DNA of 16,180 nucleotides from SKLM01 sp964450435 (lineage in GTDB: Bacteria > Chloroflexota > Anaerolineae > B4-G1), in NCBI GenBank assembly GCA_964450435.1, contig CAYVCX010000063.1:1-16180 (forward strand), written 5' to 3'. Shown piece after piece: positions 1 to 7,282 of the stretch (its first letter is position 1; each line of letters begins with the position of its first letter). The notes under the pieces are model-generated. The model did no database searches, had not been told where the DNA came from, and saw nothing but the letters and a program-made list of their open reading frames with translations. The translations under genes and the position numbers were made by a program.

Positions 1-104
1 GCATCAAGAAGGCTCCACGTGGCCTAGTTGCCCTGCTCAGCCTGATGGTCCTGACCGGCAGGCTTATCCTGCGCGCTGTCATCGTCTTCGCCGGGCAGTT
101 GTAA
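1..104 (+). CDS. C-terminal end of a membrane protein, probably NrfD/PsrC-like (partial)
   Basis: An open frame enters the window (first full codon at 3) and ends at TAA 102-104, giving about 33 residues. It holds a Leu/Val-rich membrane segment with two arginines, then V-I-V-F-A-G-Q-L. NrfD/PsrC-type quinone-interacting membrane subunits often end in a similar helix with 'R-x-V-I-V-x-A-G-Q', so I suggest that family, but the fragment is too short to be sure. A strong hairpin follows 24 bases later, so this is probably the last gene of its transcript. Confidence 0.45.
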   Translation, partial: IKKAPRGLVALLSLMVLTGRLILRAVIVFAGQL

Positions 105-127
105 TACATCTCACAATGCGACGTATC

Positions 128-165
128 GCCAAGAGGCCCAGCGCCACCGCGCTGGGCCTCTTGGC
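128..165 (+). terminator. Perfect 17-bp hairpin, probable terminator of the upstream gene
   Basis: Bases 128-144 (GCCAAGAGGCCCAGCGC) pair perfectly with 149-165 around the loop CACC. No T-run follows on the + strand, so it is not a textbook intrinsic terminator. Its strength and its place just after the stop at 104 make transcript-end formation or 3'-end protection the likely role. On the - strand it also lacks a clear T-tract. Confidence 0.6.
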
Positions 166-234
166 ATGTAGCGCGTACTGTTCATTGAGCGAGTCCGCTA
201 GCCCAAGAGTGGCCCCGTACCTCTGTCGGACAGC

Positions 235-263
235 TTGACAACGCTCAGGCAGTGTGATGACAT
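235..263 (+). promoter_or_regulatory. Possible sigma70-type promoter for the lipoprotein gene
   Basis: A perfect -35 box TTGACA (235-240) is followed after 17 bases by a weak -10 candidate TGACAT (258-263). Transcription would start near 270, leaving only a very short leader before the ribosome binding site at 271-278. The poor -10 match keeps this tentative. Confidence 0.3.
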
Positions 264-286
264 CGGCCCCGAAGGAGAGTCTCACG

Positions 287-1027
287 ATGATAGGCAGAAT
301 GGGACTGAGCGTATATCAGCGGCGGTTTAGTGTACTTCCAGCCGTGGCTGTCTTGTGTGCGTTGTTGCTGGTCGGCTGTGCTGGGTCGGAAGGCCTACTC
401 CACGCCGGACTGTCCGACGATCCACCCGCTCCGCCCATTTCGGCGGCGGCGGCACAGCGTCTTGTCGACAAAGCCGCTGCCGCCGGGGAGCGGGCGGTGA
501 ATACGGGGCAGTTCACGCTAACCGTCACCGAGGAAGAGGCTACCTCGTTTCTCAATATCGGGACAGCCTTGCTCAGCCAGCTTGAGGCCTCGCCTATCGA
601 GGAGCTTGACCAGATCCGGGGTGATCCGGAGTTGGAGGGGATCGATCTGGACCGGTGGCGGGAGCTTCTTGAGCAACGAGAGCGGGTCCCCGGACCGGGT
701 GGCGACGGAATCCGTCTGCTGCCGACAATTGAGGACTCGTCGGTGAACCTCTTAGGGAATGGCCATATCATTGTTCGTGGCCAAGCTCGATTCCTGGTCG
801 CCGGAGTGCCTTTCCGCCTGGTGACCGCGCCCCACGCTGCCCGGGGCGAGCTGGTCCTCGACTTCGTGGAAGGCCGGTTGGGGCCAATGCCTATGCCGGA
901 GTTTCTCTTCGACTATCTGGGTCAGGGTCTCGCTCGTGCCCTCCTGGCCGGTCAGGAATACGCCGAGATCACCGAGGTTCGCGTGGCGGATGGTGTTATG
1001 ACCGTCAGCGGCCGATGGAACCCATAG
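287..1027 (+). CDS. Lipoprotein of unknown function
   Basis: A 246-residue secreted lipoprotein. The start ATG 287 is chosen because GAAGGAGA (271-278) lies at good spacing; an in-frame ATG at 254 has no such site. The N-terminus has two basic patches (R4, R12-R13), a hydrophobic stretch at residues 16-30 and the lipobox L-V-G-C with the lipidated Cys at 31. After a Pro/Ala-rich linker, the rest mixes an acidic helical part (about 85-155) with a C-terminal part (about 165-246) whose alternating pattern suggests beta strands, ending 'V-x-V-A-D-G-V-M-T-V-S-G-R-W'. This layout recalls lipid-binding-like domains such as DUF2140 or DUF2993, but that is a pattern impression only. It is a single gene between two intergenic stretches, with no functional clue from neighbours. 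Confidence 0.85.
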   Translation: MIGRMGLSVYQRRFSVLPAVAVLCALLLVGCAGSEGLLHAGLSDDPPAPPISAAAAQRLVDKAAAAGERAVNTGQFTLTVTEEEATSFLNIGTALLSQLEASPIEELDQIRGDPELEGIDLDRWRELLEQRERVPGPGGDGIRLLPTIEDSSVNLLGNGHIIVRGQARFLVAGVPFRLVTAPHAARGELVLDFVEGRLGPMPMPEFLFDYLGQGLARALLAGQEYAEITEVRVADGVMTVSGRWNP

Positions 1028-1256
1028 CGGCGCACCAGGTCACCGCGTTTTCCTTTTACTAGCCGGCAGGATCCCATGCCGCCGGGAGTTCGTAATTGGC
1101 TCCCGCGCTCGTCACCGTGGGCCTGCCGGTTCGGGCGGTCTGGTCGGCGTTGTGGGTGCTGTGACTCGCCCTCAACGTCGCTCATCTTGGCCTGACGCGA
1201 CCGGGTCGATGCTGGGTAAGGGCGCTTGTTTTTTTGTCCTGCTCCCCTACCTTCAC
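1028..1256. other. Gene-free spacer between the lipoprotein gene and the hdr promoter
   Basis: I see no convincing gene on either strand. A run of seven T at about 1229-1235 follows a G-rich stretch and may end the lipoprotein transcript, although I could not build a strong stem before it. Short GC-rich inverted segments lie around 1061-1090 but have no clear role. Confidence 0.4.
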
Positions 1257-1285
1257 TTGACAAAGTGTGCCCCTTATGTAACAAT
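1257..1285 (+). promoter_or_regulatory. Probable sigma70-type promoter of the hdr-mvh operon
   Basis: A perfect -35 hexamer TTGACA (1257-1262) is followed after 16-17 bases by TAACAAT (1279-1285), an acceptable -10 element in an AT-rich patch that stands out from the GC-rich surroundings. Transcription would begin at about 1292 and run to hdrC. No other comparable promoter is visible before the operon. Inferred from sequence only. Confidence 0.6.
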
Positions 1286-1289
1286 AGCT

Positions 1290-1663
1290 TCCGGCGCAGC
1301 GGGGTCTCTGGCACCACACTCCCGCTTCATACACTCCACAAAGAAAGTGCGTAGATGGGAGTTATCTCTCGTTACTACGAGACGCAAGTTGGTTTGGCAT
1401 CTTCGATCGTTGGCCTAAGTAGTAGTTCTCATCTCGATGAGCTGAGTGCACACACCAACCATTCCGCTGCGAGTGCTTTGGGTTTGTTGTCTCACTTCTT
1501 CGCTAGATCCGCGATCCGTTCTAGATCTCATTTGGCCAGAGGGCGGTCCTGTTCCTCTCCGCATGCCTCTGTCACTCGTTCCACGAATAGCTGCGCAGGC
1601 GTTCTCGCCTCTGTGTGGGCTGTTCAGCTCCCCATATCCCATTAACGATAGAAGGAGGTATCT
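1290..1663 (+). other. Long untranslated leader of the hdr-mvh operon
   Basis: About 370 bases separate the predicted transcription start from hdrC. Open frames here (for example 1355-1645) are Ser/His/Arg-rich and look non-coding. Small hairpins are visible: TCTCGT/ACGAGA around TACT near 1365-1380, CTCAT/ATGAG near 1432-1446, and AGGCG/CGCCT around TTCT (1597-1610). The hexamer CTAGAT occurs twice near 1504 and 1522. I do not recognise a known riboswitch class. The length suggests post-transcriptional control, but that is inference. Confidence 0.45.
1652..1658 (+). promoter_or_regulatory. Strong Shine-Dalgarno site that conflicts with the hdrC frame
   Basis: AAGGAGG (1652-1658) lies five bases before GTG 1664, ideal for initiation. 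GTG 1664 is not in the hdrC frame, however, and runs into a stop after eight codons. The first in-frame start with HdrC-like sequence is GTG 1678, 19 bases away. Either 1678 is used, or one base has been lost between 1664 and 1678 (for example AAGGTG read as AAGTG), which would join GTG 1664 to the hdrC frame. Confidence 0.6.
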
Positions 1664-1677
1664 GTGGCTGTCCCGAA

Positions 1678-2240
1678 GTGTTTGACCTGATCAGGGCGGG
1701 AAGAGCCCCCACCTTCCTGGAACGCCTGGGGACCGACGGTAGGCTGGTGCACCGCTGCATTCAATGTGGCACCTGCACCGCTCCTTGCCCTGCCTCGGCC
1801 GCTATGGACATCTCACCACGCCAGATGTGGCGCATGTGCATCTGGGGCTGACTGATGAAGTGCTTTACAGCCAGACCTTGTGGCTGTGCAGTCTCTGCTA
1901 TCAGTGTCAGGTGCGCTGCCCGCGTGGCATCCCCCTGACCGAGACCATCACCCAACTCAAACAGACCGCTATGAAACGGGGAGTGGTGTCATCCCGTCAG
2001 AGTGAGGCCCTCTACCAGGCCTTTGCCGATGTGATGCGGCGTTACGGTCGTAACCGCGAGATGGAGTTTATGGTGCGCTACTTCTTACAGGGAGACCCGC
2101 TCATCGCCATGAAGTTCGCCCGTATGGGCGCGGTGATGATGATGCGGGGCAAGGTTCATCCGGAGTTACCCATCGACCGTGAGGGCCGTTCGCTGGAGAA
2201 GCCGTTCAAGCGTGTGGCGGAACTGGAGGCTGAGGAATGA
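1678..2240 (+). CDS. hdrC: Heterodisulfide reductase subunit C, with an internal frameshift
   Basis: Iron-sulfur subunit that carries electrons from HdrA to HdrB. With one base restored near 1836-1838 the product is about 187 residues, normal for HdrC. It has two ferredoxin-type motifs C-x2-C-x2-C-x3-C-P: C27/C30/C33/C37 before the shift and C71/C74/C77/C81 after it, the second being 'L-C-S-L-C-Y-Q-C-Q-V-R-C-P-R-G-I-P-L'. As read, the first frame runs '...P-R-Q-M-W-R-M' into a TGA at 1849, and the second continues 'H-L-G-L-T-D-E-V-L'. HdrC proteins are continuous here ('W-R-M-x-x-L-G-L-T-D'), so a missing G (ATGGTGCAT become ATGTGCAT) explains it best. The start GTG 1678 is uncertain. The stop overlaps the hdrB start (ATGA). 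Confidence 0.85.
1834..1851 (+). other. Frameshift site in hdrC (apparent one-base deletion)
   Basis: Codons CGC ATG (1831-1836) end the conserved 'W-R-M' segment in the first frame. From CAT at 1839 the conserved 'H-L-G-L-T-D-E-V-L' lies in the -1 frame. Between them only TG is present, one base short of a Val codon. TGA at 1849-1851 ends the unshifted frame. A -1 slip at GG-GGC (about 1843-1848) would also give a protein of normal length, but the heptamer is not a classical slippery site and I see no stimulatory hairpin. Confidence 0.8.
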
Positions 2241-3127
2241 AGTACTTATCCTATCCCGGATGTTCGGTGGATGCCTCCGCGCTGGAGTATAAGCGCTCTA
2301 TGACAGCCGTTCTGGAGACCTTGGGGGCGGAGGTGGAGGAGATTCCCGACTGGACTTGCTGTGGGGCCAGCGCAGCCTCCGTCGTCAGCGATCTGCTGGG
2401 CCATGTCTTGCCGGCGCGAAACTTGGCTCTCGCCGAGCAGATGGAGAAGGATGGCACCGTGCTGGCTGCCTGCAGTGCCTGCTACACCAACTTCCAGCGC
2501 ACCCAGGGTGCGGCGCGTGAGGACGGGGAGTTGCTCAGGCAGATCAACCGGGCGTTGGAGGTCGATGGACTGACCTATCGGGGCAGCGTGAAGGTACGCC
2601 ACCCGATGGATGTCCTCGCCAATGATTTCTCGTTGCAGGAGATTCAAGCTCACGTCCAACGACCGTTGACCGGCCTCGTGGTGGCCCCGTACTATGGTTG
2701 CCAGACGGTGCGTCCGTTCAGCGACTACGACGATGATCAGGCCCCCACCTCTATGCCTCCCATCCTGGAGGCTCTGGGCGCCACCGTTCGTCGCCACAAC
2801 CGCGAGGCGAGCTGTTGTGGTACCTCTTTGCTGATGACCAAGCAGGAGGCTGGCGTGAGTATGGTCGCTGAGGTCTTGGACGCGTGCAGACCGGCTGATT
2901 GCATGGCCGCCGTCTGCCCTATGTGCCAGCTCAATATGGAAGGCTATCAGGATAAGGCCTCTAAGATCCTGGGGCGGCACGTGAGTATTCCTGTGTTGTT
3001 CTTGCCTCAGCTCATGGGGTTGGCTTTTGGGTTGCCGGACGACGTCTTGATGTTTGAACGCCACATGGTGTCGGTTGAACCGGTGCTGTCGCGCCTCGAA
3101 CATGCCGTTCCCGTGGCGGCTGTCTAG
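2237..3127 (+). CDS. hdrB: Heterodisulfide reductase subunit B
   Basis: Catalytic subunit of heterodisulfide reductase, 296 residues, the usual size. It carries two CCG domains that bind two non-cubane [4Fe-4S] clusters where the disulfide is reduced. The first reads C9...C41-C42...C79-x2-C82, matching the family pattern C-x31-39-CC-x35-36-C-x2-C. The second reads C155 ('Y-Y-G-C-Q'), C193-C194 ('S-C-C-G-T-S') and C227-x2-C230 ('C-P-M-C'). The start ATG 2237 overlaps the hdrC stop, indicating translational coupling. In bacteria the natural disulfide is usually unknown; methanogens use CoM-S-S-CoB. A 72-base gap without features separates it from hdrA. Confidence 0.95.
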   Translation: MKYLSYPGCSVDASALEYKRSMTAVLETLGAEVEEIPDWTCCGASAASVVSDLLGHVLPARNLALAEQMEKDGTVLAACSACYTNFQRTQGAAREDGELLRQINRALEVDGLTYRGSVKVRHPMDVLANDFSLQEIQAHVQRPLTGLVVAPYYGCQTVRPFSDYDDDQAPTSMPPILEALGATVRRHNREASCCGTSLLMTKQEAGVSMVAEVLDACRPADCMAAVCPMCQLNMEGYQDKASKILGRHVSIPVLFLPQLMGLAFGLPDDVLMFERHMVSVEPVLSRLEHAVPVAAV

Positions 3128-3199
3128 TTGCTGAGCGCGGCTCTTTGAGTGAATGATGGAACCTAGGAGATTCTGCTGTCATGCTTGGGAGGATTGATC

Positions 3200-6100
3200 A
3201 TGGAACAACCTAAGATTGGCGTATACGTCTGCGACTGCGGCATCAACATCGCCTCCAAGGTCGATGTGCCGGAGGTGGTGCGGTTTGCCAGTCGGCTGCC
3301 GAACGTGACTGTTGCTCGGGAGAATCAATACACATGTTCCGAGACCGGTCAGAATATCATCAAGAAGGACATCCAGGAGCTCGATCTGGACCGCGTGGTG
3401 GTCGCTTCGTGCTCGCCGCGTATGCACGAGACGACGTTCCAGGCGACTGTCGCTGAAGCGGGGATCAATCCCTACTTCTTCGGGATGGCCAACATCCGCG
3501 AGCACTGTTCCTGGGTGGTACCCGATCCGGCTGAGGCCACGGCCAAGGCGAAGCGTCTGGTGAGCTCAATGGTGTCTCGCGGGGCGTATCAGGACGCGCT
3601 GGAGCCGCGGGTTGAACCGATGACCCAGTCTGCGCTTGTGGTAGGTGGGGGCATTGCAGGAATGCAGGCAGCTCTCACCATCGCTGACGCAGGCTATCCC
3701 GTCTACCTCGTCGAGCGCGAGTCGACCATTGGCGGCCATATGGCGCAGCTCAACAAGACGTTCCCCACTCTCGACTGTAGCATATGAATCATGGCTCTAC
3801 TGAAAAAAGGTCATTCACCCACACTTGGTGGGGAAGATGGGCCAAGAAAGCGGCATCCTGGGTTCATCTTGCCCATCAGAGGGCTCTCTAGGAATCCAAA
3901 GTGGTTCGTCGCACCCATATGCACTCAGCGGTCAGGGGTTCTTTCAGGGGAGCCAATCATGGGGCCAAAAATGATGGATGTCGGTCGACATCCCAACATC
4001 ACACTTCTGAGCTACAGCGAGGTGGAAGCTGTTTCGGGCTACGTGGGCGACTTCGACGTACAGGTGCGGCGTAAGGCGCGTTACGTCGATGAGGAGGCGT
4101 GCACGTCGTGCGGTGAGTGCCTGGACGTCTGCCCTATTCAGGTCGAAGACGCTTTCAACGAGGGGTTGAGCAAGCGCCCCGCGATCTATCGCGCCTTCGC
4201 GCAGGCTATCCCCTCCACGTTCGTAATTGACAAACTCGGCGTGGCGACAAGGCGCCACGCTTGCCCCACCGATCAGCGCGCCCAGGGATACATCGCGCTC
4301 ATTCGTGAAGGACGCTTCGCCGATGCCTTCCGTAGCATCAAGGAGGAGAATCCTTTCCCCTCGGTCTGCGGGCGCGTGTGCAACCACGTGTGCGAGGACG
4401 AGTGTTCTCGCGGCAAGGTTGATGAACCGCTCAACATTATGCGACTGAAGCATTTCGCCACCGAGTGGGCTTACGAGCATCCCGAGGAGGTGGCCCGGGC
4501 CTTTGAGCCCAAAATAGATGCCGAGGCCGAGGAGCCGGAACCCACCGGTAAGAAGGTGGCGGTGGTAGGCTCCGGGCCCGCGGGCCTCACCGTGGCACAA
4601 GACCTGGTGCTGCAAGGACACGAGGTGACCGTCTTCGAGGCGCTGCCTGTAGCTGGCGGCATGATGCGGGTCGGCATTCCTGATTATCGCCTCCCCCCGG
4701 AGGCGCTGCAGCGCGATATCGATGCCATCATCGACATGGGGGTCGAGCTGCGGCTGAACCACCGCGTCGACGATGTGGTCGCGCTGAAGAGGGAAGAGGG
4801 ATACGATGCCGTCTTCCTGGGCACTGGCGCCCATCGCGGCGTCAAGGTGCCCGTCGAAGGCGTTGATCTACCCCAGTCGGTCTCCGCTATCGACTTCCTG
4901 CGTGACGCGAACCTGGGCCATTACCCGGATCTCATGGGCAAGTCGGTGGTTGTCTTGGGCGGCGGCGATGTGGCAATGGATTCTGCGTGCACCGCCCTGC
5001 GCATCGGCACTATGCAGGCTGAGGAGCGCGGGGGCGAAGCTCCCACCGTGCGCGTGGCGTACCGGCGCACCGACGAGCAGATGCCAGCCCAGGAGACCGA
5101 GTTCCGCCAGGCTAAAGAAGAGGGTGTTGTCTTCGACTGGCTCGTGTCCCCGGTTGAGGTCGTTCCCGACGAGGAAGGCAACGTCTGTGACCTGCGCTGC
5201 ACGCAGATGGAGCTGGGTGAGCCTGATGAGAGCGGACGCCGTCGTCCTGTCCCCGTGGAGGGCTCCGAGTTTTTGCTCGACGCCGACTACGTAATCTGGG
5301 CTATCGGGGCCAAGCCTGACCCGACCTGCCTCCTGGGAGAGGTCGAGTGCACAGAACGGGACAACATCATCGTGGACGAGAACACGATGATGACCAGCGT
5401 CGACGGGGTGTTCGCCGCGGGAGACGCTGTGACCGGCATGGCGTTTGTGGTCGATGCCATCGGCGCGGCCCATAGGGCGGCGCGGGCAATGGATGCCTAC
5501 TTGCGCGATGAACCGATGCCGGGGCCCGAGCCAGAGCTGCCGGTTGCTGAGCTCACGGAGGAGATGATTGCCGAGAAACGGGCCGCGGGCGAGATTCTGG
5601 ACGTCCCTCGTGCCTGTGTCCCGGAGTTGCCCGCTGATCAGCGTGTGGACAGCTGGCGCGAGGTGTGTGGCACCCTGACCGAAGAACAGGCCGTCGCCGA
5701 GGCGAAGCGTTGCCTGCAGTGCGGCATATGCTCCGAGTGCAACCAGTGTGTGCACGTGTGTGGTCCCCTCGCCATCAACCATCAGATGACCGACGAGATT
5801 TTGGAGCTCAACGTCGGTGGCGTCGTCGTGGCGACGGGCTTCGAGATGTGGGATCCTCATCAGTTGCCCCAGTACTCCTACGGGAAGTCTCCCAACATCC
5901 TCACCGGGATGGAGTTCGAGCGGCTCTCCAGCGCTGGCGGGCCCACCGGAGGCGAGATACTGACCGCCGAGGGAGAAGTTCCGGAGAGGGTCGCCGTTAT
6001 CCACTGTGTGGGTAGCCGCGATCACAACGCGCACGAGTACTGCTCCCGCTTCTGCTGCATGTATTCGCTGAAGCAGGCCCATCTGGTGCGCGAGCAGACC

Positions 6101-6835
6101 GGGGCGGAGGTGTACGAGTTCTACATGGATATGCGCACCTTCGGCAAGGGCTATGAGGAGTTCTACGAGCGCTTACAGGAGGAGGGCATCACCTTCGTCC
6201 GCGGCCGCGGAGCCGAGGTGGAGGTGTTGCACGATGGCAAGCTCCGCGTCAAGGGTGACGATGCCGACCTGGGGAGGCTCGTGCAGGCTGATGTGGATAT
6301 GGTGATTCTTAGCACCGCCATCGAGGCGCCGCACGACGCGGAGCGCGTTGCCGCTCTCTTCGGCCTCGGACGCTCCGGAGACGGATTCTTCGCCGAGGCG
6401 CATCCCAAGCTGCGCCCCGTCGAGACTAACACCGATGGCGTATTCCTGGCCGGGAATGCTCAGGGTCCCAAGGACGTGCCGGACACAGTGGGACAGGCAG
6501 GTGCAGCCGCGTCGATGACGCTGGCAATGCTGGACAAGGGCGAGGTTACTATCTCACCTCAGGTAGCCGTGGTCGACGAGGAGCTCTGCTCGGCCTGCAA
6601 GACCTGTATTCCCCTCTGTCCCTACGATGCCATTAGCTTCGTGGTAGAGGAAGAGGTGGCCCGCGTGAACGAGGCGCTGTGCAAAGGATGTGGCACTTGT
6701 GTGGCGGCTTGTCCGGCGGGCGCTATTGAAGGGCGTCACTTCACCACGCAGCAGCTTATGGCGCAGATCGAGGGGCTGTTCCGGATGCCCGAAGAGGAAC
6801 CGGTCGAAGCTGAAGTTGAAGGAGTAGTGTCATGA
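3200..6835 (+). CDS. hdrA: HdrA selenoprotein with inserted GltD-like domain, interrupted by a MITE
   Basis: Electron-bifurcating flavoprotein of the HdrABC complex. Start ATG 3200 follows GGGAGG (3187-3192). Domains: N-terminal Cys-rich region (C-D-C-G, Y-T-C-S, S-C-S-P-R-M-H-E, H-C-S-W); FAD fold 'V-V-G-G-G-I-A-G-M-Q-A-A-L' near residue 150; 'T-L-D-C-S-I-[UGA196]-I'; 56 codons derived from the insertion; 'P-K-M-M-D-V-G-R-H-P-N'; a ferredoxin motif near 301-312; a GltD/NfnB-like module (about 345-780) with two dinucleotide folds (G-S-G-P-A-G near 456 and G-G-G-D-V-A near 580); the rest of HdrA ('C-V-G-S-R-D...Y-C-S-R-F-C-C'); and two C-terminal ferredoxin motifs (near 1128 and 1160). UGA 3785-3787 occupies the known Cys/Sec position. 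If UGA stops translation, the products are 195 residues plus a 1014-residue part restarting at ATG 3791. Without the insertion the protein would be 1155 residues. Confidence 0.9.
3785..3787 (+). other. In-frame UGA, predicted selenocysteine codon of hdrA
   Basis: TGA lies in the hdrA frame between 'L-D-C-S-I' and 'I-M'. In HdrA families this position of the D-C-S-x-[C/U]-I-L-T-P-K-M motif is Cys, or Sec in some methanogens and bacteria. Both flanks are conserved HdrA in the same frame, so this is not a random nonsense mutation. The required selA, selB, selC and selD genes are not in the window. Confidence 0.85.
3787..3792 (+). repeat. Left copy of 6-bp target-site duplication AATCAT
   Basis: AATCAT directly precedes the left inverted repeat and recurs at 3955-3960 directly after the right one. 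The match continues for two more bases (GG) because the element itself starts with GG. The first A is also the last base of the UGA codon. Confidence 0.8.
3793..3954. mobile_element. 162-bp MITE-like element inserted in hdrA between UGA and SECIS
   Basis: The left end GGCTCTACTGAAAAAA and the reverse complement of the right end GGCTCCCCTGAAAGAA match at 13 of 16 positions, forming terminal inverted repeats. AATCAT flanks the element directly on both sides. No transposase is encoded, so it is non-autonomous. An internal inverted repeat CCCAC/GTGGG lies near the left end. Net insertion is 168 bp (56 codons) with no stop in the hdrA frame. Ends starting GGCTCT occur in the ISL3 family, but those elements normally make 8-bp duplications, so the family is uncertain. 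Deleting one repeat plus the element restores the HdrA motif D-C-S-I-U-I-M-G-P-K-M at exactly the expected length. Confidence 0.85.
3955..3960 (+). repeat. Right copy of target-site duplication AATCAT
   Basis: Second copy of the hexamer, directly after the right inverted repeat. It continues into ATGGGGCCAAAAATG, which encodes the HdrA residues 'M-G-P-K-M' that should follow the UGA site directly. Confidence 0.8.
3972..4001 (+). promoter_or_regulatory. Bacterial SECIS-like hairpin displaced from its UGA
   Basis: GGATGTC (3976-3982) and GACATCC (3987-3993) form a perfect 7-bp stem capped by GGTC (3983-3986). This is the same GGUC apex as the E. coli fdhF SECIS bound by SelB. TGAT (3972-3975) and ATCA (3998-4001) can extend the stem across a bulge. 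In the uninterrupted gene the loop would start 28 nt after UGA, within the usual bacterial range; now it starts 196 nt after. The stem overlaps codons for D-V-G-R-H-P, which are conserved for protein reasons, so part of the pairing could be incidental. Confidence 0.7.
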
Positions 6836-7278
6836 GCGATAACGGAAACGGCTTTGAGCCGCGAATTGTCGGTTTTCTTTGCAACTGGTGTACCTATGCC
6901 GCCGCCGACACGGCCGGCGTGAGCCGGATGAAACAGCCGCCCAACGTCGATATCGTCCGCGTCATGTGCTCAGGGCGGGTCGACCCCGCCTTCATCCTCA
7001 AGGCTTTCGTCGAGGGAGCCGACGGGGTGATCGTCTCGGGCTGTCATCCGCCCAACGATTGTCACTACAGCACTGGCAACTACAAGACGTTCCGACGCAT
7101 GCCCTTGGTGGAGGCGCTGTTGAAGCAATATGGCATCGAGATGGGGCGCTTCCACTGGGGATGGATATCCGGCGCTGAGGCACCCGAGTGGGCCAGGCTG
7201 GTAAACCAGTTCACCGAACAGGTGCGCGATCTGGGGCCGCTGGATTGGAAGCGGCAACTGCAGAGCAAGGAGGAGTAG
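6832..7278 (+). CDS. mvhD: MvhD, [2Fe-2S] subunit linking hydrogenase and HdrA
   Basis: A 148-residue protein of the MvhD / F420-non-reducing hydrogenase delta subunit family, which passes electrons from the [NiFe] hydrogenase to HdrA. Conserved cysteines are visible: C17 and C20 in 'F-L-C-N-W-C-T-Y', C46 in 'V-M-C-S-G-R-V-D-P', and C71 and C77 in 'G-C-H-P-P-N-D-C-H-Y'. The family usually has G-C-H-P-G-D-C-H-Y, so this copy has one extra residue there. ATG 6832 overlaps the hdrA stop (ATGA) and GGAG sits about 8 bases upstream, so translation is coupled to the downstream HdrA portion. Confidence 0.95.
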   Translation: MSDNGNGFEPRIVGFLCNWCTYAAADTAGVSRMKQPPNVDIVRVMCSGRVDPAFILKAFVEGADGVIVSGCHPPNDCHYSTGNYKTFRRMPLVEALLKQYGIEMGRFHWGWISGAEAPEWARLVNQFTEQVRDLGPLDWKRQLQSKEE

Positions 7279-7282
7279 CCCG

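Noticed and set aside
1355..1645. Possible 96-residue gene in the hdr leader
   Set aside because: It is a Ser/His/Arg-rich composition without a ribosome binding site or recognisable motif, and it overlaps short RNA hairpins.
3785..3791. Treating UGA as a simple nonsense mutation or natural gene boundary
   Set aside because: UGA falls exactly on the known Cys/Sec position, frames on both sides agree, and a GGUC-loop hairpin follows at the right distance once the insertion is removed.
4868..6082. 404-residue open frame on the - strand opposite hdrA
   Set aside because: The + strand encodes recognisable GltD-like and HdrA motifs throughout. The opposite frame is a codon-bias shadow.
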